Assembly (NCBI GenBank): GCA_041658885.1
Contig: JBAZZJ010000001.1
Span: 128,250-192,249 of the forward strand
DNA: 64,000 nt
DNA from: VMGX01 sp041658885
GTDB lineage: Bacteria > Patescibacteriota > Minisyncoccia > Phycocordibacterales > 21-14-all-36-13
Direction: 5' to 3'
The position numbers and the translations under genes are program-made. Positions within the stretch are counted from its first letter, which is position 1. Each line of letters begins with the position of its first letter. Positions 31,477 through 38,992 of the stretch are shown one piece after another. The notes under the pieces were generated by a model that saw only the letters and a list, made by a program, of their open reading frames with translations, searched no databases and was not told where the DNA came from.

Positions 31477-32352
31477 ATGACAATCGAAATATATAAAGAT
31501 AAAAACACAAAATTTGAAACAAATGATTTCCTTAAAAAGATTTTTGATTTTGTACTTATACCAATATTGAATAGTCTTCCTAAATCTTTTCAGCCTGGCA
31601 TTAAAAAAACACATAAAGCGGCTGGTAAAATAATAGAAACGGCAACAAGTTATAATGCTCTTGAAGTGCTGTATGGACATGGAAAAATGTATAAATCTAG
31701 AAATCTTTTACAGGTGTTTTTTAGATGGGTCTGGCTCACAAGAAATAATGCTAAAGCAGTAAGAAATAGATTAGTGGTTGTAGAAAATGAATTAAGAAAA
31801 GCTGTTAATAATTTAATTAAGAAAAGTGAGAATATAAATTTATTAAGTATAGCCTCTGGTTCTGCAAGAGCTATTGTGGAATCATTTGCACGGGTTAATG
31901 TTCCAGAGTCAATTGATGTATCAATATCATTTTTAGATAAAAGCGAAAATGCATTGGAATATAGTAAAAGACTTGCGTTATCTTTACCAAACAAATTTTT
32001 TACGAGATGGATAGAAGATACTGCTAGTAATTTTCCAAAATATTTTCATGATGAGAACAAACCTAATATAATAGAGATGGTGGGTCTTTTAGATTATTTT
32101 GATAATGAAAAAGTTCAAAGCATATTTAAAATTATATATGATAATATGCAAATTGGTGGAACATTTATAACAGCAAGTATAGTTGACAATAGCGAAAGAA
32201 AATTTGTGACAAATGTTGTTGGTTGGAAAATGATTTATAGAGAACCCAAAATAATTTTTGAACTAGCAAAAAAAGCTGGGTTTAAAGAAGAAAATATAAA
32301 AATCTTTTTTGAACCATTAAAAATTCATTTTGTTATGATAGCAAAAAAATAA
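31477..32352 (+). CDS. class I SAM-dependent methyltransferase-like protein
   Basis: A 291-aa protein with a Rossmann-like core: INLLSIASGSARAIVESF (motif I position), SISFLDKSENALEYSK (acidic post-I), NIIEMVGLLDYFDNEKV, and GGTFITASI. The N-terminal 100 residues are helical and basic. The substrate is unknown. TATAAT lies about 20 bases upstream of the ATG at 31477; the earlier in-frame start overlaps the preceding terminator. The histidine kinase gene begins four bases after its stop, so the two are co-transcribed. Confidence 0.75.
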   Translation: MTIEIYKDKNTKFETNDFLKKIFDFVLIPILNSLPKSFQPGIKKTHKAAGKIIETATSYNALEVLYGHGKMYKSRNLLQVFFRWVWLTRNNAKAVRNRLVVVENELRKAVNNLIKKSENINLLSIASGSARAIVESFARVNVPESIDVSISFLDKSENALEYSKRLALSLPNKFFTRWIEDTASNFPKYFHDENKPNIIEMVGLLDYFDNEKVQSIFKIIYDNMQIGGTFITASIVDNSERKFVTNVVGWKMIYREPKIIFELAKKAGFKEENIKIFFEPLKIHFVMIAKK

Positions 32353-32356
32353 TTTT

Positions 32357-33934
32357 ATGAACTATAAAATAGTTTTATTATTTATAATGGCGGTCCTAAA
32401 TGGTTTTTTTAGTTATTTTATTCTTGGAAAAGGAAAATCGAAGACCAATGTACTTTTTTCATTGATAACATTGGCCGTGGCTTCTTGGGCATTATTTTTA
32501 GGATTTTTTATATCCACTAAAAATTTAGGATATGCTCTTTTGTATGCTGATATTTATTATATCTTTGCGGCAATAATCCCAACTTTATTTTTTCTTTTTA
32601 CAATATTTTTTAATTCTGAACAAAAATTTAAAAAAATACATTTCGTATCTTTAATACCAATAATTGCAATAATTGGGGCTTTTATATATGACAAAAATTT
32701 TCTTTTAAAAGATGTGTTTTTCCTTGAAGATGGGACAAAAGGAGTTATATTAAATAAAGAAGTCTACATAGGGTATGGAGTTTACTTTTTATTTTTTGTT
32801 TTTCTGGCTTATTATAATTTAATTGATTCTTATAAAAAAGTAAAAGATGAACTGGTTAAACTTCAATTCAAATTCATATTTTGGGGAACTACAATTTCTT
32901 ATATTTTAGGAATGATTTTTAATCTGTTTTTACCTTGGAGAGATTATAGTTTAATTTGGTTAGGACCACCTTTCACTTTAATTTTGGTTGGATCATTAGG
33001 GTATGCAATAATAAAACATCATTTATTTAACGTAAAAGTTATTGCTACTGAAGTTCTTACGTTTGCTCTCTGGGTATTTATATTATTGAGAACAATTCTT
33101 GCAAATAATCTTGAAGACCAATTGGTTAATGGAGGAATTTTAATAGTTGTTATAGTTGCCGGAATTTTGTTAATAAGAAGTGTCATAAAGGAAGTAGAAA
33201 CAAATGAACAACTAAAAGAACTGGACAGACAAAAATCAGAATTTTTATCAATTGCATCACATCAGTTCAGGAGTCCGCTTTCCGCTATAAAAGGATATGC
33301 CTCATTGATAATGGAAGGTTCTTATGGAAAAATTGAAGATAAAATAAAACAGCCGGTTAAAAATATGTTTGATTCCACAAATAATCTTGCAATGATAGTT
33401 GAGGACTTTTTAAATGTATCGCGAATAGAACAAGGAAGAATGGAATACAAATTTGAAAATGTGAAAGTAAATGAATTGATTGAAAAGGTTATAGAAGAAA
33501 TGGGACCGTCTATAAGCGACTCTGGTTTGGAATTTTCTTTTACTTACGATAAGAACGGACAATTTGAAGCAAATGTTGATGTAAGCAAATTCAGACAAGT
33601 TATAACTAATTTGATAGATAATGCTCTTAAATACACAAAATACGGTTGGGTAAAGGCAGAACTTAAAAAAGATGGAGGAAAAATTTTGTTTAAACTTTCT
33701 GACAGTGGTGTTGGAATTCCAGAAAAAGAATTATCCGGGTTATTCACATTATTCAGAAGAGCAAATAATGCAAACAAAGCTAATGTAAAAGGAACTGGGC
33801 TTGGTTTATATATAGTCAAAAAAATTATGGAAGCTCATAACGGCAGGGTCTGGGCTGAATCCGATGGGGAAGGCAAGGGAGCTGAATTTTATGTAGAGTT
33901 GAATACAAACGTTCTGGAGAAACATCTAAATTAA
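32357..33934 (+). CDS. membrane sensor histidine kinase
   Basis: The N-terminal half has seven to eight transmembrane helices (residues about 5-270) resembling the 7TM sensor input module. Then HisKA with the phospho-acceptor in SIASHQFRSPLSAIKGY (His302), and the ATPase domain with LIDNALKYTKYGW, DSGVGIPEKE and GTGLGLYIVKKI. 525 aa. No recognisable response regulator is adjacent. The final residues look like a decayed post-stop hairpin, and the 3' end is duplicated at 35439-35558. Confidence 0.9.
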   Translation: MNYKIVLLFIMAVLNGFFSYFILGKGKSKTNVLFSLITLAVASWALFLGFFISTKNLGYALLYADIYYIFAAIIPTLFFLFTIFFNSEQKFKKIHFVSLIPIIAIIGAFIYDKNFLLKDVFFLEDGTKGVILNKEVYIGYGVYFLFFVFLAYYNLIDSYKKVKDELVKLQFKFIFWGTTISYILGMIFNLFLPWRDYSLIWLGPPFTLILVGSLGYAIIKHHLFNVKVIATEVLTFALWVFILLRTILANNLEDQLVNGGILIVVIVAGILLIRSVIKEVETNEQLKELDRQKSEFLSIASHQFRSPLSAIKGYASLIMEGSYGKIEDKIKQPVKNMFDSTNNLAMIVEDFLNVSRIEQGRMEYKFENVKVNELIEKVIEEMGPSISDSGLEFSFTYDKNGQFEANVDVSKFRQVITNLIDNALKYTKYGWVKAELKKDGGKILFKLSDSGVGIPEKELSGLFTLFRRANNANKANVKGTGLGLYIVKKIMEAHNGRVWAESDGEGKGAEFYVELNTNVLEKHLN

Positions 33935-35112
33935 TATTTTTTTGTTGAATACAATATAAAAGGAGTATTCTTTTTGATATTTTTATCAAAAAACCTTTTT
34001 AAATCATTCGCTTTTAATTTCTGCAAAAATTCTATTTCTTCATTTGGATAAATAAATTCATTCGAGGAAATAATACCGTAAGAAACATAACTCACGAAAC
34101 TCTTTGCATTAGAGTTTGTTCTCTTTAAGCTGTTTATTATCTCTTTCTTTTTATTATCAAAAACATTTTTGTCCATTTTAAAATTTTTCAATATATTTAT
34201 AAATATTTCTGTTATTTTTTTATAATTTGTTGAAAAAGACGAATTAAAATCCATAATAGAAAAATTATTAAAAAATGTTGTTGCTACTTCCACATCATAA
34301 CTATATCCTGTTTCTCTTCTAATTTTTTCAACAAACAAATCATTTAGAATAGATGATATAAACATTATTTTTGTTTTGTCTTCTCTTTTTTTATTGCTTA
34401 TAATATAAATTAAAGAACAAAAATTAATTTTACCATCTATTTTAATTTTTTTATTTTTTATATTAAGGACTTTCTCTATATCTGTTTTTTGTAATGAAAC
34501 AATTTTTTTAGAAAAATTATTTTTATATTTTTCTCTATATTTATTCTTTATTTCAGAGCCATAAATACTACTATAAACAACAAAAAATATATTATCTCTG
34601 ATATAATTTTCTTCTATAAAACACTTTATGTCTTCTTGTTTAATTTTTTTGATAGATTCTCTTTTTCCGAGAGTATTAATGGCAAAATTTGTTTTTTTTA
34701 GTATTTTTTCATTTGACTTGTTAAAAAAATTTTTGAAATAATCATTTTCTTCGTAACTAATCTCTTCCAACACAACCCTTTTTTCAATATTCAAATAGTT
34801 TTTTATTTCCAACATCGTTTTTAAATCAAAAGAAAAAATATTAAAAACTTCTTCCAGTGTTTTTTTTGTCAATTTATTAAAAACTATTTCATAATATGTT
34901 CTTTCTTTGTAGGTTAATGTCTTAATTTCAACATGTTTACCTAATCTATCTTTTAAAATCCGAGATATACAATGTTCAACTATATGTGTAATGCCTTCTT
35001 GATTTTTTTTATCATTTATTGAACCAACCGTAATAGATACACCCAAAACATTTTTCTCTATGTCTTTATCATAAAAATAAATTAAGTTTTTATTGTTTAT
35101 ATTTTTTATCAT
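33931..35112 (-). CDS. diverged M16-like metallopeptidase
   Basis: Lys/Asn/Ile-rich 393-aa protein. GITHIVEHCISRIL gives the inverted HxxEH zinc motif (HIVEH), so catalysis is possible; the rest is too diverged for detailed assignment. It converges on the kinase gene with a four-base overlap. ATG 35112 is favoured by the domain start (LIYFYDKDIEKNVLGVSITVGS); the frame runs on to 35175, overlapping the upstream small gene. A TATAAT-like box precedes it on its strand. The segment from the kinase end to 35439 may be an insertion. Confidence 0.7.
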   Translation of the reverse strand: MIKNINNKNLIYFYDKDIEKNVLGVSITVGSINDKKNQEGITHIVEHCISRILKDRLGKHVEIKTLTYKERTYYEIVFNKLTKKTLEEVFNIFSFDLKTMLEIKNYLNIEKRVVLEEISYEENDYFKNFFNKSNEKILKKTNFAINTLGKRESIKKIKQEDIKCFIEENYIRDNIFFVVYSSIYGSEIKNKYREKYKNNFSKKIVSLQKTDIEKVLNIKNKKIKIDGKINFCSLIYIISNKKREDKTKIMFISSILNDLFVEKIRRETGYSYDVEVATTFFNNFSIMDFNSSFSTNYKKITEIFINILKNFKMDKNVFDNKKKEIINSLKRTNSNAKSFVSYVSYGIISSNEFIYPNEEIEFLQKLKANDLKRFFDKNIKKNTPFILYSTKKY

Positions 35113-35167
35113 AAAAAAATTAATAAAAATGGGTACAATATAAATATTATACCCATGTGTAGAATGA

Positions 35168-35332
35168 TTAACCACGATTTCCTTTTTGGGTTTTAGAGTG
35201 TTCTTCTTTTATCCCGACATTTTTTTCGCGAGTTGGTTTGTTAACCTTTTCGCTGGGTTTTTCGTCTTTGTCTCTTCCCTTTGACCTATTAAAGGATTCA
35301 TCTTTGTCATCATTTACATGTTTTGTTCCCAC
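35168..35332 (-). CDS. hydrophilic small protein, 54 aa
   Basis: Unknown, highly charged protein (Lys, Glu, Asp, Asn; no hydrophobic segment; starts MGTKHVNDDKDESF), probably disordered. The GTG start follows GGAGGTG by seven bases, one of the strongest ribosome sites in the window, and a consensus promoter lies 60 bases upstream. The stop lies 56 bases before the M16 start, so that gene may be read through from here. Comparable in style to 18764-18952. Confidence 0.7.
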   Translation of the reverse strand: MGTKHVNDDKDESFNRSKGRDKDEKPSEKVNKPTREKNVGIKEEHSKTQKGNRG

Positions 35333-35389
35333 TTTCTTCACCTCCTTCGGTGTGTTTTATTGTTATTTAGTGAACTAATATTTATTTAA

Positions 35390-35417
35390 ATAATACGCCA
35401 ATTTGAAATCATGTCAA
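35390..35417 (-). promoter_or_regulatory. promoter of the 35168 gene
   Basis: Minus-strand TTGACA, 16 bases, TATTAT. Confidence 0.8.
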
Positions 35418-35438
35418 TTTTATTATGTTTTATTTGAG

Positions 35439-35558
35439 AAAAAAATTATGGAAGCTCATAACGGCAGGGTTTGGGCTGAATCAGATGGGGAAGGCAAGGG
35501 AGCTGAATTTTATGTGGAGTTGAATTCAAATGCTCCTGTGGAGCATTTGAATTCATAA
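35439..35558 (+). pseudogene. duplicated 3' end of the histidine kinase gene
   Basis: 87 bases match 33818-33904 with three or four differences and encode KIMEAHNGRVWAESDGEGKG and onward in the same frame. It then runs into an intact post-stop hairpin where the real kinase has a decayed one. It is a direct repeat flanking the M16 and 35168 genes. Confidence 0.85.
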
Positions 35559-35570
35559 TTAATTTTTTGT
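35524..35570 (+). repeat. post-stop hairpin, duplicated-kinase copy
   Basis: GAATTCAAATGCTCC, TGT, GGAGCATTTGAATTC, then ATAATTAATTTTTTG: the best-preserved member of the family. Confidence 0.85.
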
Positions 35571-35673
35571 ATGATAAAACAAAAAAACAAACTAAAACAC
35601 CTATATTTTATTCTGTGTCATTCTGTAGTGTATATATGCTAAGACATATAGCGTTTGCCAAATGATTGATTTA

Positions 35674-35861
35674 CCCCACATCAATTTTGGACAATATTCC
35701 TGTGGCAACGCACTCGCTATGCTCGGCTTATTCCAGCTCTGCGTTGCGGGAGAAGACGAACTTTCTATTTATACAGAATTAAACAATAAACCGAAGCAAA
35801 ATTGATGAGGGGGTTCTCAAAAAATATAGTCGCTTCACTCCTTATTTTTTGGAAAATAAAA
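35674..35861 (-). mobile_element. 140-bp TIR element plus 45-bp terminator module (copy 2)
   Basis: Fills most of the 35559-35911 gap. The element (35674-35813) begins CCCCACATCAATTTTG and ends CAAAATTGATGAGGGG; it is the reverse-oriented copy of 312-451. The module (35814-35861) joins it to the terminator of the 35912 gene. Confidence 0.9.
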
Positions 35862-35886
35862 CCCCTCCTTGACTAGCAAAGAGGGA
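35862..35886 (-). terminator. terminator of the 35912 gene
   Basis: Minus strand CCCTCTTTG, CTAGT, CAAGGAGGG, then GTTTTATTTT. Confidence 0.75.
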
Positions 35887-35911
35887 TTAAAAATGTCTGA
35901 AGAAAAATTTT

Positions 35912-36184
35912 CTAAAGAATTGGCCTAGAAAATTCCAAACTTTCTAAAAAATCAGGATCCCAATCAATCTTTTTGTTTGGGTTTTTAAAGTCTTTAAAAC
36001 TTAGTTCAGCAATTTCTCTTGCCCAATCAGGCAAGGATGCTGTCAAGACTCTTATATGAGTGACCCTAGACACCTCTCCTACTTTGATTGGTTTTTCAGG
36101 AATTTTTTTGTATTGTTCCCAGAGATATTTTCGAAGATTCTCCCCGAATTTTTTTATATTAGTTAGAGTTAAATGGTTTGTCAT
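35912..36184 (-). CDS. hypothetical protein, 90 aa
   Basis: Unknown soluble protein, helical at the N-terminus (NIKKFGENLRKYLWEQYKKIPEKP) with a possible beta-strand pair (VGEVSRVTHIRVLTASLPDW) and an acidic end. The ATG at 36184 follows TGGAGA by seven bases; earlier in-frame ATGs have no ribosome site. It has its own promoter and terminator, so it is another stand-alone SD-led unit. Confidence 0.75.
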   Translation of the reverse strand: MTNHLTLTNIKKFGENLRKYLWEQYKKIPEKPIKVGEVSRVTHIRVLTASLPDWAREIAELSFKDFKNPNKKIDWDPDFLESLEFSRPIL

Positions 36185-36231
36185 TTTTTTCTCCATTAAA
36201 TTTGTTTGAAATAGGTACTTATTCAAAATGA

Positions 36232-36259
36232 ATAATAGACCTTTTTATAAAATTGTCAA
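36232..36259 (-). promoter_or_regulatory. promoter of the 35912 gene
   Basis: Minus-strand TTGACA, 16 bases, TATTAT. Confidence 0.8.
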
Positions 36260-36322
36260 TGGCACAAAATATATTATTAACTACACAAGTTTTTTAAAAA
36301 TGAAAAATATAGTATTATTAAT

Positions 36323-36379
36323 CCTGTGGAATATGATGTTTTAACATCATAAAATCTAAAGGATTTTTATTCCACAGGG
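36323..36379. repeat. CCTGTGGAAT hairpin element
   Basis: The outer ends CCTGTGGAATA and TATTCCACAGG pair around an inner hairpin ATGATGTTTTAACATCAT. It is related to 3488-3545 and 11001-11057. Part of the 36185-36517 gap. Confidence 0.85.
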
Positions 36380-36386
36380 TAAAGCA

Positions 36387-36470
36387 ATGAAAAAAGAAGA
36401 GAAAATGGATAAAGATGACTCTAAAATGGACCCCAAACCATCAGCCTAAACGGCTGAGCTACGGGGCGAG
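36387..36470 (+). other. decoy N-terminus of glyS interrupted by a CCCC...GGGG hairpin
   Basis: A 20-codon frame (36387-36449) includes MDKDDSKMDPK, closely resembling the true GlyRS start MKKDDTKLDK at 36518. It is broken by an element CCCCAAACC, CAGCC, TAAAC, GGCTG, GGGG (about 36431-36468). It may represent the original gene start displaced by an insertion and short duplication. Confidence 0.55.
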
Positions 36471-36517
36471 AAGTAGTGGTTTTAAGTAATTCAAAATAAT
36501 TGAAATATAAACATCAT

Positions 36518-37822
36518 ATGAAAAAAGATGACACTAAATTAGACAAAATAATATCTCTCGCAAAGAGGCGTGGTTTTATATATCAAGGTTCCGAAATATA
36601 TGGAGGACTCGCAGGAACATGGGATTATGGACCTTTTGGAGTAGAGCTCAAAAACAATATAAAAAACCTCTGGTGGGGTCGTTTTGTGCGAAATAGAAGT
36701 GATATTTTTGGCTTAGATACTGCTATTTTGATGAACCAAGGTGTTTGGAAGGCAAGTGGTCATATTGATGGTTTTTCCGACCCATTAATTGAATGTAAGA
36801 AATGTAAGAAGAGATTTAGAGCGGATGAATTAAAAGAAAAAAAATGTCCAGAATGTAAAGGTGAACTTGGGGAAGAAAAACAATTTAATATGATGTTTAA
36901 GACAAATGTGGGAGCTGTGGAGAGTTCCTCGTCGGTTTCTTACCTGCGCCCAGAAACAGCTCAAGGAATTTTTGTTAACTTTAAAAATATAGTTGATTCT
37001 TTTCACCCCGATTTGCCATTTGGGATTGCTCAAATAGGAAAAGCTTTTAGAAATGAAATAACCCCAAGTGATTTTATTTTCAGAGTCCGCGAATTTGAAC
37101 AAATGGAAATAGAATATTTTATTTATGAAAAAAATTGGAAGAAACATTTTGAAGAATGGGTAAAAGAAATGCGAAAGTGGATAGATGAAATAGGTTTAAA
37201 TAAAAAAAATATTCACGAACACGAAGTTCCTAAAGAAAAGTTAGCTCATTATTCTAAGAGAACAATAGATTTTGAATATGATTATCCTTTTGGAAAAAGT
37301 GAATTATATGGTCTTGCATATAGAACAGATTTTGATTTGAAAAGTCATGCTACTAATAGCAGAGTTCCGCTTGAATATTATGACCAAGAAAAAAACGAGA
37401 AAGTTGTTCCGCATGTTATAGAACCAAGTTTAGGTGTTGATAGAACCGTATTAGCTTTGTTGTGTGATTCTTATGTGGAGGAAGAAGTTAATGGGGAAAC
37501 GAGAACATTATTTAAATTTAAGAAAGAAATGGCACCTGTAAAAATTGCAATTTTGCCTCTTTCAAAAAAACCAGAACTTCAGAAAATTTCAAAAAAAATA
37601 TTTGATGAATTAAAATTAAAGTGGTTCTCAATTTATGATGAAACTCAATCAATAGGAAAAAGGTATAGAAGACAAGATGAAATAGGAACGCCATACTGCG
37701 TTACAATAGATTTTGAATCCGTTGGTGATAAAAAAGTGACCGTTAGAGAAAGAGATAGCATGAAACAAGATAGGATTTTAATTTCTGAACTACAAAAATA
37801 TTTTGAAGAGAAATTAAAATAA
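36518..37822 (+). CDS. glyS: glycyl-tRNA synthetase, homodimer type
   Basis: Class II GlyRS of the single-chain (archaeal/eukaryote-like, also many bacteria) type. GSEIYGGLAGTWDYGPFGVELKNN at the start, a zinc-ribbon-like CKKCKKRF...CPECKGEL insertion, YLRPETAQGIFVNF, QIGKAFRNEITP and the C-terminal anticodon-binding domain. 434 aa. It is first of a tRNA-synthetase run with trpS and aspS. ATG 36518 is chosen; a TTG six codons earlier is less likely. Confidence 0.95.
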   Translation: MKKDDTKLDKIISLAKRRGFIYQGSEIYGGLAGTWDYGPFGVELKNNIKNLWWGRFVRNRSDIFGLDTAILMNQGVWKASGHIDGFSDPLIECKKCKKRFRADELKEKKCPECKGELGEEKQFNMMFKTNVGAVESSSSVSYLRPETAQGIFVNFKNIVDSFHPDLPFGIAQIGKAFRNEITPSDFIFRVREFEQMEIEYFIYEKNWKKHFEEWVKEMRKWIDEIGLNKKNIHEHEVPKEKLAHYSKRTIDFEYDYPFGKSELYGLAYRTDFDLKSHATNSRVPLEYYDQEKNEKVVPHVIEPSLGVDRTVLALLCDSYVEEEVNGETRTLFKFKKEMAPVKIAILPLSKKPELQKISKKIFDELKLKWFSIYDETQSIGKRYRRQDEIGTPYCVTIDFESVGDKKVTVRERDSMKQDRILISELQKYFEEKLK

Positions 37823-37861
37823 TTTCTAATTTTTAATTACTAATTTCTAATGAAATTTTAA
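37823..37861. repeat. AT-rich repeat between glyS and trpS
   Basis: TTTCTAATTTTTAATTACTAATTTC then TAATGAAATTTTAA, ending at the trpS ATG. Same family as 28814-28948 and 38855-38992. Confidence 0.65.
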
Positions 37862-38854
37862 ATGATTAAACAACAAAATGAAAAGAAAATACTGCTTTCT
37901 GGTGTAAAACCAAGCGGTCGTCCGCATTTGGGCAATTATTTTGGTGCAATGAAACAATTTGTAGCTCTTCAAGATGATTACGAGTCATACATTTTTATTG
38001 CTGACCTACACGCGCTCACAACCGTTCAAAATAAAGAAGAAATGAATAAATACATTTATGACATAGCCGTTGATTATTTAGCAATAGGATTAGACCCAAA
38101 AAAAGTAACTTTATATAAACAATCAGATATTCCTCAAGTTTCAGAAATGGCATGGATTTTTAATTGTATTACAACAATGCCTTTTTTGATGAGAGCCCAT
38201 GCGTTTAAAGATGCGGAAGCAAAAAATAAAGAAATAAATGTTGGTCTTTTTGATTATCCGGTTCTTATGGCTGCCGACATTTTGCTTCCAGATGCAGATG
38301 TAGTTCCTGTAGGCAACGACCAAAAGCAACACGTAGAAATAGCGAGAGATATTGCACAAAAATTTAATAATATTTTTGGAGAAACATTTAAACTGCCAGA
38401 ACCAATGATTTTTGAAAACGTTGGAACAATAATAGGAACCGATGGGCAAAAAATGAGTAAGAGTTATAAAAACACTATAGAGCTATTTGCAACAGACGAT
38501 GAATTAAAAAAATCTATAATGGGAATTGTGACAGATTCAAAAGGAACAAAAGATAAGAAGGACCCTGAAAAATGCAACATATTTAATTTGCATAAGCTTT
38601 TTAGTTCGGACGAGGAATTAAAGGGATTAAGAGAAAGATATACTAATGGTGAAATAGGATACAAAGAATCAAAAGAAATTTTATTAAAAAATGTATCAGA
38701 TTTTATTCGTCCGCTTCGTGAAAAAAGAGAAGAAATAGCCAAAGACAAGAATTTTGTAATTGATGTTATAAATAAAGGAGGAGAAAAGGCAAAGGAAAAA
38801 ATTGGAAGAAAAATGGAAGAAGTTAGAAGCAAAATTGGTTTGAATCTAAAATAA
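37862..38854 (+). CDS. trpS: tryptophanyl-tRNA synthetase
   Basis: Class I synthetase charging tRNA-Trp. SGVKPSGRPHLGNYFGAM carries the HIGH-like motif, DLHALTTV, the MAADILLPDADVVPVGNDQKQHVE pocket, and KMSKSYKNTI the KMSKS loop. 330 aa, normal. No ribosome site; the ATG is immediately preceded by the AT-rich repeat tail. Confidence 0.96.
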   Translation: MIKQQNEKKILLSGVKPSGRPHLGNYFGAMKQFVALQDDYESYIFIADLHALTTVQNKEEMNKYIYDIAVDYLAIGLDPKKVTLYKQSDIPQVSEMAWIFNCITTMPFLMRAHAFKDAEAKNKEINVGLFDYPVLMAADILLPDADVVPVGNDQKQHVEIARDIAQKFNNIFGETFKLPEPMIFENVGTIIGTDGQKMSKSYKNTIELFATDDELKKSIMGIVTDSKGTKDKKDPEKCNIFNLHKLFSSDEELKGLRERYTNGEIGYKESKEILLKNVSDFIRPLREKREEIAKDKNFVIDVINKGGEKAKEKIGRKMEEVRSKIGLNLK

Positions 38855-38992
38855 TTACAAATCAATTTTGAAATCACTAATATCAAATTACTGATTCTAA
38901 ATGAAATTTTTTAATGTTAAATTAGAAATTAAGACATTTCATTAGATATTAGAAATTAATAATTAGAAATTTAATAAACTTTAAAAAATGTT
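38855..38992. repeat. AT-rich repeat ending at the aspS start
   Basis: Imperfect inverted copies of TTTCATTAGATATTAGAAATT; ends AAAAAATGTT directly before ATG, exactly as before dnaJ. Confidence 0.75.

Noticed and set aside
36432..36470. tRNA-like 5' half on the minus strand (GCCCCGTAGCTCAGCC...)
   Set aside because: No anticodon or T arm follows, and the segment is explained as a short CCCC...GGGG hairpin element.
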